Positions 43,126-52,298 of a stretch of DNA of 64,000 nucleotides are shown here, one piece after another; the stretch's first letter is position 1, and each line of letters starts with the position of its first letter. The notes beneath the pieces are model-generated. The model worked only from the letters and a program-made list of their open reading frames with translations. It searched no databases and was not told where the DNA came from. The position numbers and the translations under genes were made by a program. Location of the stretch: positions 558,001 to 622,000 of the forward strand of contig JAXLTI010000004.1 in the NCBI GenBank assembly GCA_046330135.1. Reading direction: 5' to 3'. This DNA is from CAYYFX01 sp046330135. GTDB taxonomy: Bacteria; ARS69.

Positions 43126-45366
43126 CTAGCGCAGGACCGTCAGCTTCTTCTCGCCGCTCTTGCGCCCGTCCAGGAAGAGGCGCGCGAAGTAGGTTCCTGC
43201 GGAGACGCGGCCTCCGTTGTCGTCGCGGCCGTCCCATCCCACGGTGTGCGGGCCGCGCGGCAAGCGGCGATCGAACAGCGCGCGAACGTGCCGCCCGGCG
43301 ACGTCGTACACGTCGATCCGCACCGTGGCCGCGGGCGCGTCGAGCGCGAAGCGGAACGAGGTCGCCGCGGAGAACGGATTCGGGAAGGCGCTCTCGAGGT
43401 CCGCGCGGGAGCCCACCGCCGGGGCCGCCGGCGCGGCCGTCGGCGTTCCCGTGGACTCCGGCCAGGCGATCTGCTTCAGAAACGCGACGAGATAGTCGAG
43501 CTGCTGCGAGCTGAGCTGGGACGTGGATCCGTGCCGGTCGTTCGGGTTGAACGTCGTCAGCACGTCGCGGAGCGACGTCGTGTTGTCGAAGTTCGTGTGC
43601 AGGTAGTTCCCGGTATCCCACACCCCGCACAAGGTCGGCGTGTCGAGGCCCGCCGCGGCGTCCGCATCGGCGGAGTCCGCGGTGCCGACGTCGTGCTTGA
43701 TGAACGGGAGTCCGAGCCGGCTGTCCGTGTAGAAGGGCGGGATGTGACACTCGGCGCAGTGGACGTCCGGGCTGAAGAACAGCGCGCGCCCGCTGTCCGC
43801 GTCCGCGGTCAGCGAGCCGTCCGGGTTCTGGAAGGGCGTGCGGGTCCGCGGCGTGAGCGTGGCCATGTAGCGACCGATATCGTCCATGTCGACGCTGAGC
43901 CCCGCGTTCGGTGCCCCGAGCGGCGGATTCGGGTTCGTGATGAGGCCCGTGCCGCCGGTGAACTCGAGAATGCCGAAGTCGTGATCGGCCATCTCGTCCT
44001 TGTCCGCAGTCCAGTCGTGCGCGCCCGTGAAGCCGATGCCGCGGACGTCCGGCGTGCCGCGCAGGTGCTTGCCGAACTGCGAGAGATCCCAGCGCCGCCC
44101 GTCCAGCGTTCCGAAGACGTGGCACGACGCGCAAGCGCCGGTGTTGTTGACCGCCATCGGCGGGTTCGACGTGAAGAAGAACTGCTTGCCGTTCAGGATG
44201 TGGCTGGGCAGCGGCTCGGGCCCGCTCGTGGACGGCACGGTGGCCACCACGCCGAGCGTCCCGGTGTCGATCACGGTGACGCTGCGGCTCAGCCAGTTCG
44301 CGACGTAGGCGCGGTCCAGAGTGGGGTGCGTGACCACGCCGATCGGACCGCGCCCCGTGGCCACGGCGCCGATCTCGCTCTCGTGGAGGATGTCGATGCC
44401 CAGCACGGTGGCGTTGTTGCTGTTGAGATTGGCCACGAACGCGCGGCCGTTGCGGAAGTCCACGGCGATCGGTCCCGCCACCCGCGTGCCGTTCACGACG
44501 CCTATGAAGTACGTGTTCGCAGCGATGTGCGTGCCCGTGTTGATGTTCACCGGAGAGATGACCGCGTGCATGATGTTCGCCGGCGTGAGCGGGTTGCCCG
44601 AGATCTGACCCGCCGACGTGTTGATCATCTCGTTCGGGATCCACAGCTGCACGTCGTACGGCGGCGGCGCCAGCGTGGCGTTCTGCATGCAAGTGGGGTA
44701 GCCGGCGAGCGTGGCGCCGAAGGTCTGGTTGATCGGGATCGTGGCCACCGAGGACGTCGAGACGAAGTACGTGGAGAGGCGGCCGAAGAACTCGGGCATC
44801 AGGAGGTGCGTGATCCACGCGCGGGCGCCGTCCGGGCGCCACGCGATCCCGCGCGGGCGGCGGTAGACGGCCACCCGGTGCGTGACGGCTCGCGTGGCGG
44901 CGTCGATCTCGAGGACCTCGTCGGAGCCCGACGCGGTAGCCAGCGCGATGGTGCCGGCGGGATTGAACGCCACGCCGAACAGATCGAAGCCGAGGTTGTC
45001 GATCGTGGTGATCACGGTGCGCGAGGGTCCGTCGATGACGTAGATCTTGTTCTCGCGCATCGACGTCACCCATACCTCTCCGTTGGAGGGATGGACGTCC
45101 ACGCACCAGGGCTCCGCTCCCACGGGAATCTCGGCGATGAGTTGGTTCTCTTGCGCTCCCGTGGCAGCGATGACACCGACGGTTCCGTGGTCGGGGTTCA
45201 CGACCCAGACCTCGCTTCCGTCGGGGGTGATGTCGATCGCGGACGAATGGTCGGCGACGGCCCGGGCGCACGGCACCGTGGCGATCGAAACGGCGAGGGC
45301 GGCAAGATACGAAGCTACGACCGGGGGGCGCGGTCGCGCGGGCGAGCAGCGATGTGGGGCGAACAT
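43126..45366 (-). CDS. YVTN beta-propeller / di-haem cytochrome protein with FlgD-like tail
   Basis: This 746-residue exported protein has an N-terminal signal and an 'YVTN'-type beta-propeller (about 40-390; HSSAIDITPDGSEVWVVNPDH, AFVANLNSNNATV, RAYVANWLSRSVTVID). A region with two c-type haem sites follows, GACASCHVFG and VHCAECHIPP (about residues 415 and 545), similar to MauG/cytochrome-c-peroxidase-like di-haem proteins. It ends in a FlgD-like module (AFPNPFSAATS to KKLTVLR). It could oxidise a surface substrate or carry electrons at the cell surface. Fusion of propeller, di-haem and sorting-type tail indicates an outer-surface location. Confidence 0.87.
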   Translation of the reverse strand: MFAPHRCSPARPRPPVVASYLAALAVSIATVPCARAVADHSSAIDITPDGSEVWVVNPDHGTVGVIAATGAQENQLIAEIPVGAEPWCVDVHPSNGEVWVTSMRENKIYVIDGPSRTVITTIDNLGFDLFGVAFNPAGTIALATASGSDEVLEIDAATRAVTHRVAVYRRPRGIAWRPDGARAWITHLLMPEFFGRLSTYFVSTSSVATIPINQTFGATLAGYPTCMQNATLAPPPYDVQLWIPNEMINTSAGQISGNPLTPANIMHAVISPVNINTGTHIAANTYFIGVVNGTRVAGPIAVDFRNGRAFVANLNSNNATVLGIDILHESEIGAVATGRGPIGVVTHPTLDRAYVANWLSRSVTVIDTGTLGVVATVPSTSGPEPLPSHILNGKQFFFTSNPPMAVNNTGACASCHVFGTLDGRRWDLSQFGKHLRGTPDVRGIGFTGAHDWTADKDEMADHDFGILEFTGGTGLITNPNPPLGAPNAGLSVDMDDIGRYMATLTPRTRTPFQNPDGSLTADADSGRALFFSPDVHCAECHIPPFYTDSRLGLPFIKHDVGTADSADADAAAGLDTPTLCGVWDTGNYLHTNFDNTTSLRDVLTTFNPNDRHGSTSQLSSQQLDYLVAFLKQIAWPESTGTPTAAPAAPAVGSRADLESAFPNPFSAATSFRFALDAPAATVRIDVYDVAGRHVRALFDRRLPRGPHTVGWDGRDDNGGRVSAGTYFARLFLDGRKSGEKKLTVLR

Positions 45367-45446
45367 CGATTCCTCCGTCGCGCGGCGTATGGCGGGGGGG
45401 CCCGAGGGGGACGTGAAGGGGAGGATAACACGCGGAACATCCAGGA

Positions 45447-45475
45447 TTCTCGATTTGCGCGGAGCGACCTAGACT
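45447..45475 (+). promoter_or_regulatory. Candidate promoter for SQR-like gene
   Basis: TTCTCG (45447-45452), a 17-base spacer and TAGACT (45470-45475), 83 bases before the ATG. The -35 match is weak; the -10 fits the TAnnnT pattern seen before other genes here. Confidence 0.35.
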
Positions 45476-45557
45476 TTGGGCCGGCGCGGCTGGTGATTCG
45501 AGATCGTGGATTCCAGATTACGCGTCCTTCGGGACGACGTTTCAGGTGGGGAGCGTG

Positions 45558-46748
45558 ATGGCCAAGACCACGACGTTGATCCTCGGCGGCGGCTTCGGCG
45601 GGATCGCCGCGGCCAACACGCTCCGGGGGCTGCTGCCCCACGAGCATGAGATCGTCGTCATCGACGCGACGGAGCACCACTGCGTGGGCGCGGGTCACAC
45701 GTGGATCGCGCTCGGCGAGCGCACGCGGGCCGACGTCTCCCGCTCGCGCGCGGACCTTCTCGCCCGCGGCGTGCGCTTCGTGAGGTCGCGCCTCGAGAAG
45801 ATCGACGTGGCCGCGCGCTCGGTGACCGCGGGCGGGGCCACGCTGCCTTGGGACAAGCTCGTGATCGCGCTCGGCGCGGCCATGGATCCCGCCGGCATCC
45901 CGGGCCTCTCGAGCGCGGAGACGTTCTACACGCTGGAAGGCGCGGAGCGGCTGCGGAAGGCGCTCGAGGAATTCGGCGGCGGCGACGTCGTCCTGCTCAT
46001 CCCGCGGACGCCGTTCAAGTGCCCGCCGGCGCCCTATGAAATGGCGATTCTCCTCCAGGAGCTGTTCCGCCGGCGCGGGATCGGGGACGGCGTGCGCCTC
46101 TCGGTCCGCACGGTGGAGGGCGCACCCATGACGACCGCCGGTCCGGAGATGGGCAAGTACATCGTGGGGGAGCTGGCCTCGCGCGGCATCGCGTTCCATC
46201 CGCAGCAGAAGACGTCGCGCGTGGACCCGGTTGCGCGGCGCATCCATTTCGAGGACGGCAGCGAGGCGGCGTACGATCTGCTGATCGCGGTGCCGCCGCA
46301 CACAGCGCCCGCAGTCGTGCGCGAGGCGGGCCTCTTGGACGCGTCGGGCTGGATTCCGGTGGATGCGCGAACGCTCGAGCCGAAGGCGGTCGCGTCGACG
46401 GCCGCGGCCGGGCACGTGTACGCGATCGGCGACGTCACGCAAGTCCCGCTGCCGGGTCGTTACAAGCCGGAGATGGTGCTCTCGCTGCCGAAGGCAGGCG
46501 TGTTCGCGGAGGCCCACGGCGAGATCGTCGGCCGGCGGATCGCGGCGCAGCTCCTCGGCCGCTCGCCCGCCGACGTCTTCGACGGCGAGGGCTTCTGCTA
46601 CCTGGAGCTCGGCGGCGGCGTGGCGGTGCGAAGCGCCGCGTCCTTCTTCGCGACGCCGCATCCCTCCGTGCAGAAGCGCGAGCCGGACGCGGCGCAGCTT
46701 CGCGACAAGCGCGACTGGGTCGCCGCGCATCTCCGCCCGCCCGCCTGA
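45558..46748 (+). CDS. Sulfide:quinone-oxidoreductase / NDH-2-like flavoprotein
   Basis: This 396-residue protein has an N-terminal FAD-binding motif LILGGGFGGIAAANTLR, a second nucleotide-binding-like region, TPFKCPPAPYEMA (the Cys matches a conserved redox Cys region of SQR-type enzymes), and the C-terminal FAD motif AGHVYAIGDVTQVPLP. It would oxidise sulfide or a related donor and pass electrons to quinone at the membrane surface; NDH-2-like activity is an alternative. A GTG 12 bases upstream is in frame, but the ATG at 45558 is better placed behind GGGGAG. Confidence 0.82.
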   Translation: MAKTTTLILGGGFGGIAAANTLRGLLPHEHEIVVIDATEHHCVGAGHTWIALGERTRADVSRSRADLLARGVRFVRSRLEKIDVAARSVTAGGATLPWDKLVIALGAAMDPAGIPGLSSAETFYTLEGAERLRKALEEFGGGDVVLLIPRTPFKCPPAPYEMAILLQELFRRRGIGDGVRLSVRTVEGAPMTTAGPEMGKYIVGELASRGIAFHPQQKTSRVDPVARRIHFEDGSEAAYDLLIAVPPHTAPAVVREAGLLDASGWIPVDARTLEPKAVASTAAAGHVYAIGDVTQVPLPGRYKPEMVLSLPKAGVFAEAHGEIVGRRIAAQLLGRSPADVFDGEGFCYLELGGGVAVRSAASFFATPHPSVQKREPDAAQLRDKRDWVAAHLRPPA

Positions 46749-46760
46749 CGCCGGACCGCA

Positions 46761-46935
46761 GCGCGCGTGGGGGGTTGCCCCGATCCGCCTTCCCGCGCCG
46801 GCTCGAGGTCGACGCGGCGGGGCTGCGCGGTCCGTCGTGTGGCGTCCCGACTCTTCGCGCACGCCCGGCGTGCCGCGTGTTGGGGGAGCTCGGCGGGCGG
46901 GCGAACGCCCCTTGCGCGAACACCGAGGGGCGAGC
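46761..46935 (+). repeat. Dispersed composite repeat, second locus (modules C-B-A)
   Basis: Between the SQR-like and aconitase genes lie module C (46761-46793), module B (46851-46884) and module A (46886-46935), inverted relative to the 8-kb locus. Module A matches copy 1 at 48 of 50 bases. A half-copy of A follows at about 46938-46965. This locus has a single C unit and lacks the inverted-repeat hairpin element. Confidence 0.85.
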
Positions 46936-47003
46936 CGTCGGGCGGGCGAACGCCTCGTGCGAACCCGTTGCCGGCCCCGTGAGGCGCCCGCGGGGCGAGC
47001 GGA

Positions 47004-49298
47004 CTACCGCGTGCCGACCGGACCTGACGCGCGCAGGATGTTCAGCGCGGCGCCGGCCCTGAACCACTCGATCTGCTCGGCGTTCAGCGAGTGCTTGAGC
47101 GTGACGCGCTCTTCCTTGCCGTCCGCGTGGTGCAGCACCATCGGGTGCTTGCTTCCGGGAGCGAGCGACGCGAGCGCGAGGATGGAGATGCGGTCGTCCT
47201 CGCGCACCTTGTCGTAGTCCGCGGGGTCGGCGAACGTGAAGGGCAGCACGCCCTGCTTCTTCAGGTTCGTCTCGTGGATGCGCGCCATGCTCCGCACCAC
47301 CACGGCGGCGCAGCCGAGAAAGCGCGGACTCATCGCGGCGTGCTCGCGACTGGACCCTTCGCCGTAGTTCTCGTCGCCCACGACGACCCACTGCACGCCC
47401 TTCGCCTTGTAAGCGCGCGCGATCTTCGAGAGGTTCTCGCCCTTCGCCCCGGTGAGCTGGTTCAGGCCGGTTCCGTTCTCGCCGCCGAACGCGTTCACGG
47501 CGCCGAGGAACATGTTGTCGGAGATCCGGTCGAGGTGGCCGCGATAGCGCAGCCAGGGTCCCGCGGGCGAGATGTGGTCCGTGGTGCACTTGCCCTTGGC
47601 CTTCAGGAGGAGCGGCAGCTTCTCGAAGTCTTCGCCGTCCCACTTCGCGAACGGCTCGAGCAATTGCAGGCGCTCGCTCGTGGGCGACACCTTCACATCT
47701 ACGGGTGCGCCCGACGCGGCCGGCGCCACGAATCCGGTCTCGTCCGGAATGAAGCCCTTCGCCGGAAGCTCGTCGCCGGTGGGCGGATCGAGACGGAACT
47801 CGCGCCCGTCCGCGCCCTTGAGCGCGTCCTTCAGGGGGTTGAAGTTCATGGAGCCCGCGAGCGCCATTGCGGTCACGATCTCCGGGCTGCCGATGAACGC
47901 GAGCGTGTTCTTGCTGCCGTCGTTCCGGGCGGGGAAGTTGCGGTTGTACGACGTGAGGATGCTGTTCTTCTCGCCCTGCTGGATGTCGCTGCGCTTCCAC
48001 TGGCCGATGCACGGGCCGCACGCGTTGGCCAGCACGGTGGCGCCGATCGCCTCGAGGTCCTTCATCTGCCCGTCGCGGCGGATGGTGGCGAAGATCTGGT
48101 CGGAGCCCGGCGTCACCATGAACGTGGACTTCGTCTTCGCGCCGTGCGCCGCCGCCTGCCGCGCGACGTGCGCCGACCGGCTGATGTCCTCGTACGAGGA
48201 GTTCGTGCAGCTCCCGATCAACGCGACCTTGATCTCGGCAGGGTAGCCTTCCTTCGCCACGTCGGCGGCCATCTGCGAGAGCGGGCGCGCGAGGTCCGGC
48301 GTGTGCGGCCCTACGATGTGTGGCTCGAGAGCGGAGAGATCGATCTCGACGATCTCGTCGAAGAACTTCTCCGGATCGCGGTCCACTTCCGGATCCGCGC
48401 GGAGATGCTCGAGCACGCCGGCGGCCGCGTCGGCGACTTCCGCGCGGCGCGTGGCGCGCAGGTACGCGTCCGCGCGCCGGTCGTAGGGGAAGATCGACGT
48501 GGTGGCGCCCAGCTCCGCGCCCATGTTCGTGATCGTGCCCTTGCCGGTGGCCGAGATCGACGCCGCGCCGGGTCCGAAATACTCGACGATCCGATTCGTG
48601 CCGCCCTTCACCGTGAGCGTGCCGGCCACCTTGAGGATCACGTCCTTCGCGGAGGTCCAGCCGTTGAAGGCGCCGGTGAGGCGCACGCCCACGAGCTTCG
48701 GCTGCAGCACCTCCCACGGGAAGCCCGCCATCACGTCGACGGCGTCGGCGCCGCCCACGCCCACCGCGATCATGCCGAGCCCGCCCGCGTTCGGCGTGTG
48801 AGAGTCCGTGCCGATCATCATGCCGCCGGGAAACGCGTAGTTCTCGAGCACGACCTGATGGATGATGCCCGCTCCCGGCTTCCAGAAGCCGATGCCGTAT
48901 TTGCGGGAGACGTCCTCGAGGAAGCGGTAGACCTCGCTGTTCGTGCTCAACGCGTGAGCCGTGTCCTCGCGCGCGCCCGCCTGCGCCATGATCAGATGGT
49001 CGCAGTGCACGGTGGTCGGCACCGCCGTGGTGGCGCGGCCGGCCATCATGAACTGGAGGAGCGCCATCTGCGCCGTGGCGTCCTGCATGGCCACGCGATC
49101 CGGATCGAGGAGGAGGAACGCCTTGCCCGCGTCGAGCTCTTGCATGGCCGGGTCGTGGACGTGCGAGAGAAGGACCTTCTCGGCGAACGTCAGCGGGCGG
49201 CCGAGGCGCTTGCGGGCGGCCTCGATGCGGGCGGGGAGCGACGCGTAGACCTTCTTGGCCAGGGCGGCGGTCTCGGCGGGCGGCGTGATCAAGGTCAT
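47004..49298 (-). CDS. Aconitate hydratase
   Basis: This 764-residue enzyme isomerises citrate and isocitrate through a [4Fe-4S] cluster. Cluster cysteines lie in LIGSCTNSSYED and ANACGPCIGQWKR; other motifs are VHCDHLI, GTDSHTPNAGGLGM and GEGSSREHAAMSPRFLG. Length and sequence style fit the mitochondrial-type aconitase (about 750-780 residues) rather than AcnA or AcnB. The ATG at 49298 starts MTLITPPAETA behind AGAGGAAG; the longer frame upstream includes promoter sequence. A good promoter candidate lies 47 bases upstream. Confidence 0.93.
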   Translation of the reverse strand: MTLITPPAETAALAKKVYASLPARIEAARKRLGRPLTFAEKVLLSHVHDPAMQELDAGKAFLLLDPDRVAMQDATAQMALLQFMMAGRATTAVPTTVHCDHLIMAQAGAREDTAHALSTNSEVYRFLEDVSRKYGIGFWKPGAGIIHQVVLENYAFPGGMMIGTDSHTPNAGGLGMIAVGVGGADAVDVMAGFPWEVLQPKLVGVRLTGAFNGWTSAKDVILKVAGTLTVKGGTNRIVEYFGPGAASISATGKGTITNMGAELGATTSIFPYDRRADAYLRATRRAEVADAAAGVLEHLRADPEVDRDPEKFFDEIVEIDLSALEPHIVGPHTPDLARPLSQMAADVAKEGYPAEIKVALIGSCTNSSYEDISRSAHVARQAAAHGAKTKSTFMVTPGSDQIFATIRRDGQMKDLEAIGATVLANACGPCIGQWKRSDIQQGEKNSILTSYNRNFPARNDGSKNTLAFIGSPEIVTAMALAGSMNFNPLKDALKGADGREFRLDPPTGDELPAKGFIPDETGFVAPAASGAPVDVKVSPTSERLQLLEPFAKWDGEDFEKLPLLLKAKGKCTTDHISPAGPWLRYRGHLDRISDNMFLGAVNAFGGENGTGLNQLTGAKGENLSKIARAYKAKGVQWVVVGDENYGEGSSREHAAMSPRFLGCAAVVVRSMARIHETNLKKQGVLPFTFADPADYDKVREDDRISILALASLAPGSKHPMVLHHADGKEERVTLKHSLNAEQIEWFRAGAALNILRASGPVGTR

Positions 49299-49344
49299 GA
49301 GGCTTCCTCTCGGAAGGGACGGGTGGGGGTCCGGCTCTTCCTGG

Positions 49345-49373
49345 AATCTAACGGGTTCGACGCCCGCGAGCAA
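49345..49373 (-). promoter_or_regulatory. Candidate promoter for aconitase
   Basis: On the minus strand TTGCTC (49368-49373), a 17-base spacer and TAGATT (49345-49350), about 47 bases before the ATG. It is one of the better sigma-70-like matches in the window. Confidence 0.5.
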
Positions 49374-49445
49374 AGGTGCCGCCGCGGGGCAGTCTCCTGG
49401 GGGCGTCGCCGGCTCCGGCGGGGTCGGGCTCTTCGGCCGAAGACG

Positions 49446-51281
49446 TCAGCGGACGTAGCCGAGCGCCCGCAGCCTCTCGATCATCCCCTCGTCCATGTCG
49501 CTCTCGACCGGCCGGCCCGACGCCCGCTCGCCGGCCTCGTAGCTGGCGAGAGGCGGCAGCGGCTCGCCCTCGGTGAGGATCTCGCTCAGCTCGCGTCCCT
49601 TCATGTCGGACGCGGCCGGCAAGCCCACGAGCCGAAGAACGGTGGGGGTCAGGTCGTACACGGTCGGGGCGAAGGGCCCGCTCGGGCGACGGATGCCCGG
49701 ACCGGCCGCGAGGAAGATGCCGTCCGGCGCATCCGTGTGCCCGCCGGGCGTCCCGCGCCCGAGCCACGTGAACCAGGCGTGATGCCCGTGATCGGAGACG
49801 ACGAGCACCGTCGTCTCCGGCCCGACCGCCTCGAGGAGCGCTCCGAGATGGCGGTCGAACGCCCGGTAGGCTTCCCGGACCGGACCGCCGTGCGGTCGCA
49901 TGCCGGAGCGCCCGCGGAAGAAGCGCGGCTCCCAGCGGTCCCAGCTCAGGTGCTCCGCCGCATCGACGTCGCGGAAGTAGGCGATCAGAACCTGCGGATG
50001 AGAGCCTGCGAAGAGCCGCAACGTAGTCGCCGAAACGAATGCATCCTCCGTCCCCCACGCGCCGTCCTCGGTCGGCAGCTGCGCGGCGACCCCCGGCGGA
50101 TCGCAGAGCGACGGGACCATGCGGCGGGCGCTCGACGAATCCGCGCGGTCCGCGCGAGCGCGTCGCAGCTCCGTCCACGCACGATCGGAGACGAGGAACG
50201 CGGCCCCTTCCGCACGGGCGGGCCAGGTGACGAGCCAGTTCACGACGCCGGTGGACACGCCGGCGCCGGCGAGGAGGCTCCAGAGACGTCGCGTGCGGAC
50301 CATGTTCGAGCTGACGGGGGTGACGCGAACGGCGCGCTTGCCGAGGACATCCTGCAGGAGGAGCCCGCCGTCGAGGCCGAAGTGACGAGGGAACTCCGCG
50401 ATCGGCACGGACGCGCCGAAGACGGTCTGGACGTAGAAATCGGCGATCCCCGTCTCCCGCGGCGAGCGCGACGAGCCGATCGTGGTCCAGAGCGACGGGG
50501 ACGGATGATCCTTCAGCGTGCGGAACGGCGCGCGAACGCCGGCTGCCGCGAGGCAACGCAACACCGGCAGCTCGTTCTCCGCGAACAGGGCGTCGATCAC
50601 GTGCCAGTCTGCGCCGTCGCAGCCCACGAGGAGCACAAGGCGCCCGTTCGGCGGCGGGAGCGAGAGCGCTCCGCCGGGGGGCGGGCTGCCGGCAGGCGAG
50701 GGCGCCGGTGGGCGATGCGTTGCCAGTGCCGGGCCGGCGGTTGAAGTCGCGGGCGGGCGATGCAGGGCGAAGCTGAGCGCGGCGAGCACCGTCACGGCCG
50801 GGACCGCCGTGGCGGCCCGGCTCCACGAGAAGCCGCGCATGCTCCTCGCGATCGCGTAGAGCGCGGCGCCGACCGCGACGGCGGCCACTGCGGCCGCCGC
50901 GGCCACGACGAGCGCGAACGCCAGCATGCCGCCGAAGCCGTGCACGAAGGGCCACCGTGCGGGATAGGCCAGCTCGAACTCGAAGGCCCGCACGACCCAG
51001 AAGAAGCCCGTCGTGGCCACGGCGGAAGCGAACGCCGCCTCGGCCGGGCGTCGGACGCGCCGGCCGAGCAGGGCCACGAGCACGCCGGCCAACGCGCCCG
51101 TGGCGAGGAGCACGGCGCCGAAGAGGGCCGCGAGGCCGAGGCTCAGGCGGAGAACGTCGGCGGGCGAGCGGAAGCCGTTGCGGGCGGCGGTCACGCACGC
51201 GAGCCCCGCCCCCAGCGCGACGCCCACGATCGCCCACGTGCGCGTCGTGACGAGGAACGTTCGCAACGCGGTGCGGAGCAT
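49446..51281 (-). CDS. Membrane-anchored AlkP-superfamily phosphodiesterase/sulfatase-like protein
   Basis: This 611-residue protein has four to five hydrophobic segments in residues 12-190, a Pro-rich linker and a C-terminal alkaline-phosphatase-superfamily domain (about 220-600). Metal-site motifs are VGCDGADWHVID, PSPSLWTTIGSS (likely Thr nucleophile), RDVDAAEHLSWD, VVSDHGHHAW and GGHTDAPDGIF. Type I phosphodiesterase/nucleotide pyrophosphatase-like proteins of this form act outside the membrane on nucleotides, lipids or phospho-glycans; the substrate is unknown here. The ATG at 51281 precedes the first membrane segment; the longer upstream frame lacks coding character. Confidence 0.8.
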   Translation of the reverse strand: MLRTALRTFLVTTRTWAIVGVALGAGLACVTAARNGFRSPADVLRLSLGLAALFGAVLLATGALAGVLVALLGRRVRRPAEAAFASAVATTGFFWVVRAFEFELAYPARWPFVHGFGGMLAFALVVAAAAAVAAVAVGAALYAIARSMRGFSWSRAATAVPAVTVLAALSFALHRPPATSTAGPALATHRPPAPSPAGSPPPGGALSLPPPNGRLVLLVGCDGADWHVIDALFAENELPVLRCLAAAGVRAPFRTLKDHPSPSLWTTIGSSRSPRETGIADFYVQTVFGASVPIAEFPRHFGLDGGLLLQDVLGKRAVRVTPVSSNMVRTRRLWSLLAGAGVSTGVVNWLVTWPARAEGAAFLVSDRAWTELRRARADRADSSSARRMVPSLCDPPGVAAQLPTEDGAWGTEDAFVSATTLRLFAGSHPQVLIAYFRDVDAAEHLSWDRWEPRFFRGRSGMRPHGGPVREAYRAFDRHLGALLEAVGPETTVLVVSDHGHHAWFTWLGRGTPGGHTDAPDGIFLAAGPGIRRPSGPFAPTVYDLTPTVLRLVGLPAASDMKGRELSEILTEGEPLPPLASYEAGERASGRPVESDMDEGMIERLRALGYVR

Positions 51282-51402
51282 GCGGCGGATCCTCGAAGAG
51301 GTCGGCGGGTCGGTCAAGCGCGGCTCCTCGCCCGCCGACGCGCGCCCGACTCGCCGCGACGCCGCGACCGGTCGAGGGTTGGGCTTCCCAGCGGAGAGCG
51401 TC

Positions 51403-51431
51403 TTGTGACTCGCGGCCGCCCGCACTATCCT
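51403..51431 (+). promoter_or_regulatory. Candidate promoter for secreted protein gene at 51482
   Basis: TTGTGA (51403-51408), a 17-base spacer and TATCCT (51426-51431), followed by CGCGCGCG and about 50 bases to the GTG start. Confidence 0.5.
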
Positions 51432-51481
51432 CGCGCGCGCCGGTCGCTCCCGACCCGCTCGCGCCGGCAAGGAGCCCGCCC

Positions 51482-52138
51482 GTGAACCGGTGGCCGCGCT
51501 CGATCGTGTCGACGACCAGCGCTCTCGCGTTCGTCCTTCTCCTCACGACGCTCGCGCGGGCCGGCGCCGCGCCGCCGGCCGGAAGCGCCGCGCAGAACGA
51601 AGCCGACGCGGACAAGGCCGAGGTCTCGGCCTACAAGCTCACGAGCGCGACGATGGCGAAGGTGGAGAAGGCGTACGACGCCTTCGCCGCGTTGCTCGCG
51701 GAGCACCCGAGCCTGCGCGACCAGCTCGGCGCCATGGATCCCATGCAGGGTCTGGACGAGACGATCCCCACGATCTCGCACTCGGTGGCCGTGGTGGACG
51801 CCGTGCCGCCCCTCCAGAAGGCGATCGCCGACGCAGGGCTCCAGACGCGCGAGTTCGTCGTCTTCGGCTACTCGCTCGCGGGGACGATGTTCGCGTCCGC
51901 CCTCGCCAACGGGCAGCCGCTGCCGAAGGACGCACCCCCCGCGCTCGCCGGGAACGTGCGCTGGTACGAGGCGAACAAGCCCGCGGTCCAGCGCTTCCAG
52001 GCGAAGATCGATCGCATCTTCCCGGAGGACGAGTCCGGCGCGGAGGACGAGAGCGGGAACGTCGAAGCGGACAGCACCAACGCCGAGGACGACGTGCCTG
52101 CCGACTCGACGGACGCGGATTCCACCGCCTCCGAGTGA
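51482..52138 (+). CDS. Secreted alpha-helical protein with acidic tail
   Basis: This 218-residue protein starts at GTG behind AAGGAG. It has a signal peptide (cleavage near LARAGA), a helical body (about 35-175: KLTSATMAKVEKAYDAFAAL, then FVVFGYSLAGTMFASAL) and an acidic Asp/Glu/Ser/Thr tail of about 40 residues (DADSTASE at the end). I do not recognise the family. It has a good promoter candidate of its own and diverges from the AlkP-superfamily gene. Confidence 0.78.
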   Translation: MNRWPRSIVSTTSALAFVLLLTTLARAGAAPPAGSAAQNEADADKAEVSAYKLTSATMAKVEKAYDAFAALLAEHPSLRDQLGAMDPMQGLDETIPTISHSVAVVDAVPPLQKAIADAGLQTREFVVFGYSLAGTMFASALANGQPLPKDAPPALAGNVRWYEANKPAVQRFQAKIDRIFPEDESGAEDESGNVEADSTNAEDDVPADSTDADSTASE

Positions 52139-52298
52139 GATCGCTGTAACATCGCACTGTTGCGGGTGCAATCTTCGCAAGTTCCGTCCCGGAGTCGGCC
52201 CCGGAACCCGGGCGAAGACGGCGGCCCCCCGGTGTTCATGACACTAGATTCTTGAAATACCGCGCCACCGGTGCGACGATGCCTGTGTCGGTAGCGCC

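Noticed and set aside
43084..43127. Possible terminator AGACCCGG/CCGGGTCT after the di-haem gene
   Set aside because: The stem includes the stop codon and has a 28-base loop with no T run, so support is too weak to list as a feature.
46767..47062. Small plus-strand frames with GGRTPLARTPRGEP-like repeats near 46.9 kb, echoed at 8.1 kb
   Set aside because: They are translations of the dispersed DNA repeat in several frames; frame is not preserved between copies, so coding is unlikely.
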